From NCBI GenBank assembly GCA_963978895.1, contig OZ022241.1:2114996-2178995 (forward strand): DNA of 64,000 bases, written 5' to 3'. A program made the position numbers and the translations under genes. Source of the stretch: Erpobdella octoculata (Eukaryota > Annelida > Clitellata > Hirudinida > Erpobdellidae). Shown here in pieces: positions 13,154 through 22,100 of the stretch (position 1 is its first letter; every line of letters starts with the position of its first letter). Below the pieces are notes generated by a model, which was given only the letters and a program-made list of their open reading frames with translations, ran no database searches and was not told the DNA's origin.

Positions 13154-13290
13154 AGCCTTGCTTTTGCAAGTCATTCCAAATCCTGGATGAAGGAGGAGGG
13201 ATAGATCAAAAGATCAAATATGATCTTGACAGGAAGTACTTAGGTACTTAGGTGCTTCCTACATACATATTTATAGATTATATATATGAA
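13154..13290 (+). mobile_element. short retroposon family copy A, diverged
   Basis: Shares the family words ccttgcttttgcaag, cctgga-gaaggaggagg, gatcaaat and gacaggaagtacttaggt with the copies at 13,929, 20,041 and 53,725. The 3' part is lost. No target duplication seen. Confidence 0.6.
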
Positions 13291-13529
13291 GACATAAAAA
13301 GATATTTTCATAAAATGCATTGTTGTCTACACTATCATGCAAAAATTTCGTTTCATTGAACTTCAAGGAAACTTCTCTAGCTCAATCATCTGAGTTTCAA
13401 TTTCTTCTCTACAAGGTTAAAGACTGTGTGAAACTGTTGCCAGAAATTTTAGGAGAAATAATTTTAATAAGTCAAAATAGAGAAATACAATTGCATCCTG
13501 AACATGCATTTCCGTTCTTCTTACAATTT

Positions 13530-13655
13530 GGCGCAAATAACCAATATGGCGCGAATAATCAATATGGCACGAATAATCAATATGGTGCGAATAATCATAA
13601 TGGCGCAAATAATCAATATGGTGCGAATAATCAATATGGTGCGAATAATTTTTAT
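13530..13655 (+). repeat. 18-bp tandem repeat, 7 units, coding GANNQY
   Basis: Seven units of the type ggtgcgaataatcaatat. Substitutions such as ggc/ggt and gca/gcg are mostly silent, and the reading frame is kept throughout, as expected of a coding repeat. Confidence 0.9.
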
Positions 13656-13928
13656 AACCAGGACTTGCAGAATTGGCAGTAATCTGATACTGGTAATACT
13701 TATTGTCCCAGTAACAACTGAAGTGCCATTACCAACAACCAACATTTTTTCAACGGAAAAAACGTAGACGCCAGTAATAATTATTATTACTTATACAGCC
13801 AATGGTGCCAATACAATCAGAACATGATAATCAGCTCCAGCAGTTTCAACCTTTCTGTTCTAACATGCAAGCACCTCCACAATTTCCATATCCATCTTAT
13901 CCAGCTCAACCTTTTCAACAACATTTTT

Positions 13929-14097
13929 TAAACTCCGCCTTGCTTTTGCAAGCCAGTCCCAAGTCTGGAGAAAGGAGGAGGGGAAAGTTAAAAAGATCAA
14001 ATTAAGATCCACGACAGGAAGTACTTAGGTGTTTCCAACATACAGCCATTTTAGTCTTAAAACACCTGGTGTAAAGGACTATAAACTATTACAATAA
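13929..14097 (+). mobile_element. short retroposon family copy B
   Basis: Begins aactccgccttgcttttgc and ends taaactattacaataaa, matching the well-defined copy at 20,041-20,221 along its length. It interrupts the Gln-rich coding sequence. The poly(A) is short and a clear target duplication is not seen. Confidence 0.8.
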
Positions 14098-14408
14098 ATC
14101 CTTACTTTTACAACACGGGGTATCCGTATCAACAACCAGGTAATTCAGCTTGGTGGAATGGCTCCCATACTAACAAACACCTTGTTCAACAGTCCCAATA
14201 TTCAAGCACGATTTCAAACCCAGAGTCTTCAGCACCACCGTTATCAGTGCAAGAGTCACCGCCACTTTTATCATCACTTGAAACAAATATTTCTTGCAGT
14301 AATGATGTACTAACATCACCTAGAACACCATCATTATCACTACCACCATCATCGTTATCACTACCATCGTCTCCACTACCAGCAAATCCACCACTATCGT
14401 TACCTTAG

Positions 14409-14594
14409 TCTCTTTTATCAGCACTTGAAACAAAGTTTCTTGCAGTAATGATGTACTACTATCACCTACAACAACATCTTCAAAAACTGGGCATAAATAC
14501 GTTTGTCAGAAACTGATTGGAAGAATTGGTCGATTCAATATAATGTCTTTTTAAACTAACGTGGCTTGATATAAGTGAAAAGAGATGCTTTAGA
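14409..14594. other. no gene found
   Basis: Spacer with partial echoes of the preceding Ser/Thr-rich coding words and no frame of note. Confidence 0.4.
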
Positions 14595-14834
14595 ATGATT
14601 AATAACTATAATTTGGAATTAATATACAAAATGATAGATAAATTACCAAATTTAGTTTATTTAGACATACGTAATGTATTCGCTACGTTTAAAGAACCCG
14701 TTACGTGGAAGTACAAATGGAATTTTAAATATTTAGGTTTGCGGTTTTGGAGAAACAAGGATCTTACGATTCCTTTAAACTACCGCCAACACAATATTTT
14801 TTATGGAAAAACAAGGATCTTACGATTCCTTTAA
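14595..14834 (+). other. open frame of unknown function
   Basis: A 79-codon frame with KLPNLVYLDIRNVF, which looks like a leucine-rich repeat, ends in a segment duplicated just downstream (aacaaggatcttacgattcc occurs at 14,755 and again at 14,810). No splice sites or other domain identified. Confidence 0.3.
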
Positions 14835-14881
14835 ACATGCGCACTCGATTTATGAGTAACTCTGGCCCAGTCGAAGGGATT
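14780..14881 (+). repeat. 102-bp direct repeat, left copy
   Basis: Starts ctaccgccaacacaat and ends agtcgaagggatt. The right copy at 17,666-17,767 has the same length and only two differences seen (gcgcac/gaggac region). The pair brackets the Rpt6 array. Confidence 0.9.
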
Positions 14882-14959
14882 CTAGTGTCGATGAAGAGAA
14901 ATCTCTGGCTGTCATATCATTTCAAAACTTGCTTTCGTTATTTTGTTATTTTTCGTTAG

Positions 14960-17386
14960 GTTGTTAAAACGGTAGATTCAAAAAAAGTTATGGTAAACAT
15001 TCACGGAGAAGGCAAAATGCTGGTTGAAGTTGCCGATTCTCTCGACATTGCTGATCTCAAACCAAATTGTCGTGTGGCTATCAAGAGTGATAGTAACGTT
15101 ATACATAGGATCTTGCCGAACAAAGTTGACCCACTGGTCCGCCTTATGTTAGTCGAGAAAGGCAAAATGCTGGTTGAAGTTGCCGATTCTCTCGACATTG
15201 CTGATCTCAAACCAAATTGTCGTGTGGCTATCAAGAGTGATAGTAACGTTATACATAGGATCTTGCCGAACAAAGTTGACCCACTGGTCCGCCTTATGTT
15301 AGTCGAGAAAGGCAAAATGCTGGTTGAAGTTGCCGATTCTCTCGACATTGCTGATCTCAAACCAAATTGTCGTGTGGCTATCAAGAGTGATAGTTACGTT
15401 ATACATAGGATCTTGCCGAACAAAGTTGACCCACTGGTCCGCCTTATGTTAGTCGAGAAAGGCAAAATGCTGGTTGAAGTTGCCGATTCTCTCGACATTG
15501 CTGATCTCAAACCAAATTGTCGTGTGGCTATCAAGAGTGATAGTTACGTTATACATAGGATCTTGCCGAACAAAGTTGACCCACTGGTCCGCCTTATGTT
15601 AGTCGAGAAAGGCAAAATGCTGGTTGAAGTTGCCGATTCTCTCGACATTGCTGATCTCAAACCAAATTGTCGTGTGGCTATCAAGAGTGATAGCTACGTT
15701 ATACATAGGATCTTGCCGAACAAAGTCGACCCACTGGTCCGCCTTATGTTAGTCGAGAAAGGCAAAATGCTGGTTGAAGTTGCCGATTCTCTCGACATTG
15801 CTGATCTCAAACCAAATTGTCGTGTGGCTATCAAGAGTGATAGTTACGTTATACATAGGATCTTGCCGAACAAAGTCGACCCACTGGTCCGCCTTATGTT
15901 AGTCGAGAAAGGCAAAATGCTGGTTGAAGTTGCCGATTCTCTCGACATTGCTGATCTCAAACCAAATTGTCGTGTGGCTATCAAGAGTGATAGTTACGTT
16001 ATACATAGGATCTTGCCGAACAAAGTTGACCCACTGGTCCGCCTTATGTTAGTCGAGAAAGGCAAAATGCTGGTTGAAGTTGCCGATTCTCTCGACATTG
16101 CTGATCTCAAACCAAACTGTCGTGTGGCTATCAAGAGTGATAGCTACGTTATACATAGGATCTTGCCGAACAAAGTTGACCCACTGGTCCGCCTTATGTT
16201 AGTCGAGAAAGGCAAAATGCTGGTTGAAGTTGCCGATTCTCTCGACATTGCTGATCTCAAACCAAATTGTCGTGTGGCTATCAAGAGTGATAGTTACGTT
16301 ATACATAGGATCTTGCCGAACAAAGTTGACCCACTGGTCCGCCTTATGTTAGTCGAGAAAGGCAAAATGCTGGTTGAAGTTGCCGATTCTCTCGACATTG
16401 CTGATCTCAAACCAAATTGTCGTGTGGCTATCAAGAGTGATAGTTACGTTATACATAGGATCTTGCCGAACAAAGTTGACCCACTGGTCCGCCTTATGTT
16501 AGTCGAGAAAGGCAAAATGCTGGTTGAAATTGCCGATTCTCTCGACATTGCTGATCTCAAACCAAATTGTCGTGTGGCTATCAAGAGTGATAGTTACGTT
16601 ATACATAGGATCTTGCCGAACAAAGTTGACCCACTGGTCCGCCTTATGTTAGTCGAGAAAGGCAAAATGCTGGTTGAAGTTGCCGATTCTCTCGACATTG
16701 CTGATCTCAAACCAAATTGCCGTGTGGCTATCAAGAGTGATAGTTACGTTATACATAGGATCTTGCCGAACAAAGTTGACCCACTGGTCCGCCTTATGTT
16801 AGTCGAGAAAGGCAAAATGCTGGTTGAAGTTGCCGATTCTCTCGACATTGCTGATCTCAAACCAAATTGTCGTGTGGCTATCAAGAGTGATAGCTACGTT
16901 ATACATAGGATCTTGCCGAACAAAGTTGACCCACTGGTCCGCCTTATGTTAGTCGAGAAAGGCAAAATGCTGGTTGAAGTTGCCGATTCTCTCGACATTG
17001 CTGATCTCAAACCAAATTGTCGTGTGGCTATCAAGAGTGATAGTTACGTTATACATAGGATCTTGCCGAACAAAGTTGACCGACTGGTCCGCCTTATGTT
17101 AGTCGAGAAAGGCAAAATGCTGGTTGAAGTTGCCGATTCTCTCGACATTGCTGATCTCAAACCAAATTGTCGTGTGGCTATCAAGAGTGATAGTTACGTT
17201 ATACATAGGATCTTGCCGAACAAAGTTGACCCACTGGTCAGCCTTATGTTAGTCGAGAAAGTGCCGGATTCCACCTACGAGAGTCTGGGTGGCCTTGATA
17301 GGCAAATAAAAGAAATAAAAGAGGTCATTGAATTACCGGTAAAGCACCCGGAGCTTTTTGATTTTCTGTGTTCGATCAAAAATTGA
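14960..17386 (+). pseudogene. PSMC5: Rpt6/PSMC5 exon fragment with OB-type domain repeated 15 times
   Basis: A single open frame from a splice acceptor (tttcgttag before 14,960) to a TGA at 17,384. It opens with [18 protein letters not shown] and closes with [33 protein letters not shown], both characteristic of the proteasomal ATPase Rpt6 (26S regulatory subunit 8). Between them the 50-residue OB-type domain segment (GKMLVEV to LMLVEK) appears 15 times head to tail without breaking frame. The ATPase module, including Walker A, is absent; after HPELF the sequence turns to unrelated DFLCSIKN and stops. No donor is evident at the natural exon end. It cannot be a working ATPase, though a transcript would encode about 800 residues. 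Not a gene prediction artefact: flanks and last unit match the true gene. Confidence 0.85.
15011..17260 (+). repeat. 150-bp tandem array, exactly 15 units
   Basis: Unit starts lie every 150 bases from 15,011 and end at 17,260. Units are about 97-100 percent alike. Informative variants are aac/tac (Asn in units 1-2, Tyr after), gtcgac in units 5-6, agctac in units 5, 8 and 13, Val to Ile in unit 11 and Pro to Arg in unit 14. The last unit alone has ctggtcagc (Ser, as in real Rpt6) where the others have ctggtccgc (Arg). Confidence 0.97.
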
Positions 17387-17665
17387 CTCAAACAACAGTG
17401 AGTTGAACAAATGTATAAGAGCAATAGTGAATTCAAGATACAGTCATTTTTGGATTCAGCGCATTATCAAATTGTCTGCAGATTGTTATCTAGACGATAT
17501 TATATGGAAATTTTTATAGTCACCCAAAGTAAAATGGGTTTCACTTGTTTTTTTATACGATTATTTGAAGCCTGAAACGGATGAACACATCAGTACCACA
17601 TATATATTATAGTGAACTTCAAGAAAACTTGTTTAAGAAGTCACTTCAAAAATTGCTTTCTTTCT
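17387..17665. other. no gene found
   Basis: AT-rich sequence between the array and the right direct repeat; no frame or motif recognised. Confidence 0.4.
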
Positions 17666-17767
17666 CTACCGCCAACACAATATTTTTTATGGAAAAACAA
17701 GGATCTTACGATTCCTTTAAACATGAGGACTCGATTTATGAGTAACTCTGGCCCAGTCGAAGGGATT
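17666..17767 (+). repeat. 102-bp direct repeat, right copy
   Basis: Second copy of the repeat at 14,780-14,881; distance between starts is 2,886 bases. Confidence 0.9.
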
Positions 17768-17983
17768 GTACACCTTAAAAGTAAGAAACATGGAATTGCA
17801 AACCCGGTAGTTCTTCTATCAACAGAACCATCCTATAAATAAAGAGGTGAAAATAAGAAAAAAAAGGAAAAAAAAGTATGTCATTTTTGTAAAATAAGTG
17901 TTTTTAGGCTGGATAAGCACATGAAGAATGTCCATGAAAAGTCTCCGAAGGATATTATTAATGAGACAGATGTGCCCATTTAA
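17768..17983 (+). other. possible short zinc-finger exon
   Basis: After the direct repeat, two adjoining frames give HLKSKKHGIANPVV and then KVCHFCKISVFRLDKHMKNVHEKSPKD before a stop at 17,981-17,983. The C-x2-C and H-x4-H pairs look like a C2H2 finger, but the spacer between them is nine residues, shorter than the canonical twelve. Confidence 0.35.
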
Positions 17984-18024
17984 CTCAGATACTAGTTCTA
18001 ACATGACTAGCAATTTAGAATTTA

Positions 18025-18330
18025 ATGATAACTTTGTCATACGACAATCAACGGAACATAGACGTTGCATTGTGGGCAGAAGCAGTTAATACGGCAGCTT
18101 ACGTCATCAACAGAGCTGGTCCAACAAAAATTGGTAAATCGCCGTATGAACTGTGGACAGGCAAAGATGCTCTAATTGACCACCTGAAAATTTTTGGAAC
18201 CGAATGTTTTGTACGTGTTCCTGATCAAAAACGACATAAACTTGATGCAAAAGCTTTGAAAGGCTGCGCGGTCGGTTATTGAGATAATAAAGATTGTTAT
18301 CGTGTTTTTTGTTGTATTCGTTTAAATTCT
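18025..18330 (+). pseudogene. Ty1/Copia integrase fragment
   Basis: Part of a Copia retrotransposon polyprotein. WAEAVNTAAYVINRAG, SPYELWTGK, HLKIFGTECFVRVPDQKRHKLD and KGCAVGY form the classical end of the integrase core. An in-frame stop replaces the next codon after VGY (18,280), after which DNKDCYRVF continues the similarity. No LTRs, protease or reverse transcriptase were found nearby, so this is an isolated scrap. Confidence 0.85.
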
Positions 18331-18469
18331 TGTCTTCGTTGAATAAATCTTATTAACTCTTAATTAACAACAGGTTATGGGCCTAGCACGCTTCCACTGG
18401 ATATGATTCAAATACATCTGTTGATGAACAAAATAATTTATCTTTTCATTCGTATCCGTATCCACTAAA

Positions 18470-18794
18470 CAAACCAGAACTATGCGCTAAATAGGTAAAA
18501 GCCAACCCTAGAAAGGATTTTAAACCCAGTAAAAACTCCAAAATCTGTTCTTTACATTTTCGTGAAACAGATCTTGTCAACGACTTTAGCGATCGGTACA
18601 AGATTGACTTGAAAAACAAAAACTTTGAACTGCAAAGAACAGAGAGGATAAGACAAAAATTGAAAGTGGATGCTGTTCCATCAAAATTCGAAAATGCTCT
18701 TTCTTATCTGTCGAACGACCATCAACATCAACAAAATCATCTGCAGCTATACCACGATAGAAAGAAACGACAATCTAATAAAGATTTTTTTTAA
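18470..18794 (+). pseudogene. THAP-like zinc finger and coiled-coil start of a P-element-type transposase
   Basis: The region reads KPSKNSKICSLHFRETDLV, the C-terminal half of a THAP DNA-binding domain (the SLHF motif with preceding Cys), then a charged segment to 18,794. The first Cys pair lies upstream of an in-frame stop near 18,494. With the following transposase core this fits a THAP9/P-element family protein. It is probably the N-terminus of the same dead element. Confidence 0.65.
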
Positions 18795-20028
18795 TAGTGA
18801 TTCTATTTTAAATTGTAGTCTATTAAAAGAGACCACCATTCCAAATGGATACCAGTATGTTATTCAAAACAAGTTGCTAGTAATTTATACTATTGATTTG
18901 GTAAATAATATTCTAATAGTTTATCGATCGATCGTTATTGAACATTTAGAACTTTCAATGCACTACAAAGGTCAACAAAATCATCGCAGCTTCTATTCTT
19001 ACCTCACAACGGGTAAATTAAGTAAACTCAGTCAGTTAATAAATTTAATGGCGTCTTTGAAATCCTATGAAGGTGTCTCCAACAAAAACACAACATATGA
19101 AGAGCAAAAACAAATAGCTAAATGTGCCATGAAAAATTGTTTGCAATTTTTCAACGAAGCAGACGACGCTAAACTGAGTTTTTTCATTGACCAAATCAAA
19201 CTGGTAGGAGTAAATAAAAAACATGGCAGGCATTACTCACCTCAGACAATAATTTGGTCGTACTTGATTTTCTCAACAGGTAGCTCAGCTTATTCAAAAA
19301 TGCTGGAAAGATGCAACTTGTGTCTAACTGAGTTTTTTCATTGACCAAATCAAACTGGTAGGAGTAAATAAAAAACATGGCAGGCATTACTCACCTCAGA
19401 CAATAATTTGGTCGTACTTGATTTTCTCAACAGGTAGCTCAGCTTATTCAAAAATGCTGGAAAGATGCAACTTGTGTCTACCTTCTATCGACACTTTAAG
19501 GAAGATAACTAAAAAAGTCAGGGTGGACACAGGTCTCGACAATTCCGGTTATCTAATGCTACGTATAAATAACCTAAATCAACTAGAAAGGACAAGTGTC
19601 CTGATAATTGATGAAATATACGTTGCCGAAAAATTAGAATATTTCAATGGACAAATGGTAAAGTCATTGTGCCACAAATACAATGACATGGTGGCTCTCT
19701 ATCCTATAAATAAATTAACAGCAATCCAACTTTATGAATGCTACTGTGAAGTTATGAATATGTTGAATAAATTAAATTTCAATATAATTTCTTTGGATAA
19801 CACCGCAGTAAACAGAAAGTTTTATGCTCATCATCCTTGAAAAGTCATATAATGGATGAAAAAACTAAACAACCATGTTTTCTTATGTTTGATTCCGTGC
19901 ATAATGTTAAAAATATTCATAAGAACTTTTTATCTAGAAAAACATTGATGATTTTTTAGATGACATCCAATCTGAAATAAATGACAATATTTCAGAAACA
20001 GTAGACACTATTTTAGGTACATTGAAGT
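18795..20028 (+). pseudogene. P-element/THAP9-type transposase core, broken
   Basis: Core of a P-type cut-and-paste transposase. In order: HYSPQTIIWSYLIFSTGSSAYSKML, RCNLCLPSIDTLRKI, then VLIIDEIYVAEKLEYFNGQ, where the first Asp is the likely catalytic D of the RNase H fold, and later CFLMFDSVHNVKNIHKNF, which matches the FDPPHLIKN-type motif. Breaks: a 154-bp tandem duplication (not a multiple of three) at 19,172-19,479, stops near 19,840 and 19,958, and a retroposon at 20,041. Terminal inverted repeats were not found. Confidence 0.75.
19172..19479 (+). repeat. 154-bp tandem duplication inside the transposase
   Basis: Copies 19,172-19,325 and 19,326-19,479 appear identical over their length. 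Because 154 is 3n+1, the duplication shifts the reading frame and alone disables the gene. Confidence 0.95.
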
Positions 20029-20233
20029 ATCTTCCATGGCAACTCCGCCTCGTTAATTGCGAGCCAGTCCCAAGCCTGGAGAAAGGAGGAGGGAAGAGTA
20101 AAAAGGATCAAATTCTGATCCACGACAGGAAGTACTTAAGTGTTTTCTATATACAGCCATTAGAGTCTTAAAACACCTGGTGTAAAGGACTATAAACTAT
20201 TATAAAAAAAAAAAAAAAAAAATCTTCCATGGC
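20029..20233 (+). mobile_element. poly(A)-tailed short retroposon with target-site duplication
   Basis: Type copy of the family. The body is 20,041-20,221, starts aactccgcctcgttaattgc and ends in about 19 A. It is bounded by the perfect 12-base duplication atcttccatggc (20,029-20,040 and 20,222-20,233). The element is 181 bases including the tail. I do not see clear tRNA A and B boxes, so it may be a SINE with another head or a 5'-truncated LINE end. It is inserted in the dead P-type transposase. Confidence 0.9.
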
Positions 20234-20757
20234 CAAATCAAAACGAGACCAGCACAATTTACTACGTATATGAATAAAGCTCTCAATTCTGAGCCTACTT
20301 TTATTAAAAATGAAAATCAGATTCTAGTGAAGGATGCAAATTTAGGTACAGCAACTACGGTTTTAACATTGAACGGTGTTTTAGTGGATAAGCTCATAAC
20401 AAAGAACAATTTCAAGAAAGCGTTTGTGAGTGGATGTTCAGGCTGCTACTCTCGTGGACAATCAGCTGCCCTGCATTTAGTAATAGAATCAGACTTGAAT
20501 GGTCTAGCGTCTTTAAGACGCTCAGGAATTTCGGTTGGTACTTCGCATATAAGCATGAAGACGGGCAGCAACCGGTGCCACTTGTTGTCGTCAATCTCCC
20601 TGACGCAATGGTGGCATTGCCATTAAGTGTGTATAGAATGGCGCTCAGATTACCAGGCAAGTTAGACGGGTATCAGAGGTACTCAACGATCAGCATAACC
20701 GGAAACCTGGCCACCATGAAGAAGGGTGAATTCTCCAGCCCAAGCACAAACAGTTAA
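20234..20757 (+). pseudogene. continuation of P-type transposase and an unidentified segment
   Basis: Directly after the insertion the frame resumes as PNQNETSTIYY. Two overlapping frames follow: 20,270-20,626 with ATTVLTLNGVLVDKLI and 20,434-20,757 with AYKHEDGQQPVPLVVVNLPDAMVALPLSVYRMALRLPG. The second looks protein-like but I cannot assign it. Confidence 0.35.
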
Positions 20758-20762
20758 TAATA

Positions 20763-20808
<46 letters not shown>

Positions 20809-21246
20809 GACTGTCTTTATGTTAACATGTTGGATTGGGTAGAGTATGGAGTTTCCAAGTGAGAAAATGTAACTGATATACATCAAAATTATGAGTATTG
20901 GAAATACTGAACAATCTTGCAATGCCAAATAACATGGAGATGTTGCAAACACAAGACTCATTAGTGTCATGCAGTGTTACTGACTGAAGGCTCTGTTATA
21001 CGACAATCAATGGAACATTTTGGAAACGGATGTACAGCAATGGCTCTCTTGGCTTTGGGAGAAATGAAACACTGCCACTCCAAGTAACCTGGCTACCATG
21101 AAGAAGGGTGAATTCTCCAGCCCAAGCACAAACAGTTAATAATATGATATCTATATATATTAAAAATGAAATTTATATATATATAAATGACTTCTGTGGA
21201 AATGGATCTACAGCAATGGCTCGCTTAGCTTTGGGAGAAATGAATC
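20702..21246 (+). repeat. imperfect direct duplication, two blocks
   Basis: Block 1 (cctggccaccatgaagaagg and onward) is at 20,705-20,768 and 21,090-21,153. Block 2 (tacagcaatggctc and onward) is at 21,030-21,067 and 21,208-21,243. A (TA)n tract follows block 1 in both places. The pattern suggests two rounds of local duplication. Confidence 0.7.
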
Positions 21247-21299
21247 AGATAATGACACTAAAATTATTAGGTCATATTGTAAACATTCAGGCAAAATGA

Positions 21300-22030
21300 G
21301 CTGAAAATTTGGTCAAAACAAATTAAATTTTTTTCACTAATTGCACCTTGTAAAGTGCTATATAATTTATTTTTAATATTAATTTGTTATATTGGTATCT
21401 ATCTTTCTTATTCAATGTATTAATATCTATTCTCTGGAAACTTTGTATCGTCCTTTGACCACTACGAGCATATCTCCAAAATTCGATTCCATCAAAACTT
21501 TATACAGACAGTACAGCTTTACTGACTGCAATATGTGACTCTGATTTTTTGTTTGGGTTGGCTGTGTTAAAAATAATACTATCAAAGACAAATAGTCTCA
21601 GTAGATACTTGCAGGGAAAAACTGTCGGCGTGAAAACAGCTACAGCGACCAAGGACACTGTAGAAATGAAGAGCATTTTGAAAATGCTTGGATCTACACT
21701 GGTAGATTTGCATAAAGTGTAAAGGAAGTTATCCACGACACAACGATTAAAACTCGCAGGTGCTTATATACAAATCATCTTTTCTTTGAAATTAAAATAA
21801 ATTGAAAAAGATTAGTGCTGACATTTTTTTACAGCTGACACAATTATAGCGATCCCTTATAATTCGGTTTTTATAGGTAAATATTTAGAATAGTTAATTA
21901 AATATTTGGCAATCCCGAAGATCCTGCCGTTACCGGAGTTAATGAGATAAACAAGCAATGATTGGCAGGCAAGTGATGTCCATGATTGACAGGCCGCCAA
22001 CTACTAATAATAATCAGCTCCACCCACAAA
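21300..22030. other. no gene found
   Basis: AT-rich spacer before the Merlin array. A minus-strand frame at 21,500-21,736 has no recognised feature. No terminal inverted repeat matching the far side of the array was found. Confidence 0.4.
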
Positions 22031-22037
22031 CCCTGGC

Positions 22038-22044
22038 TATAAAT
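22038..22044 (+). promoter_or_regulatory. putative TATA box of first Merlin copy
   Basis: TATAAAT lies 57 bases before the ATG at 22,101, which has a fair start context (taccATGgcc). Only the first copy has this upstream region. Confidence 0.4.
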
Positions 22045-22100
22045 TTAAAAGTGAACACGAATAATGTTATACTATCGTTTTTATTTTCAATTGTTCTACC

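Larger units (their letters stand above)
13320..14408 (+). pseudogene. Asn/Gln/Pro/Ser-rich coding sequence interrupted by a retroposon
   Basis: A low-complexity coding region of unknown function. The first frame (13320-13682) has a normal-looking N-terminal part, then seven GANNQY-type hexapeptides encoded by an 18-bp tandem repeat, and ends QDLQNWQ. A second frame (13802-13928) is rich in Gln, Phe and Pro. The third (about 14,100-14,408) reads NTGYPYQQPGNSAWWNGS and then a Pro/Ser/Leu-rich tail ending in TAG at 14,406-14,408. A retroposon separates the last two parts, so the gene looks broken. The composition suggests a prion-like or scaffold segment, but no domain is recognisable. Confidence 0.5.

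Noticed and set aside
15001..15384. Minus-strand frame across the Rpt6 array
   Set aside because: It is the antisense shadow of the Rpt6 repeat; sense-strand similarity to Rpt6 is unambiguous.
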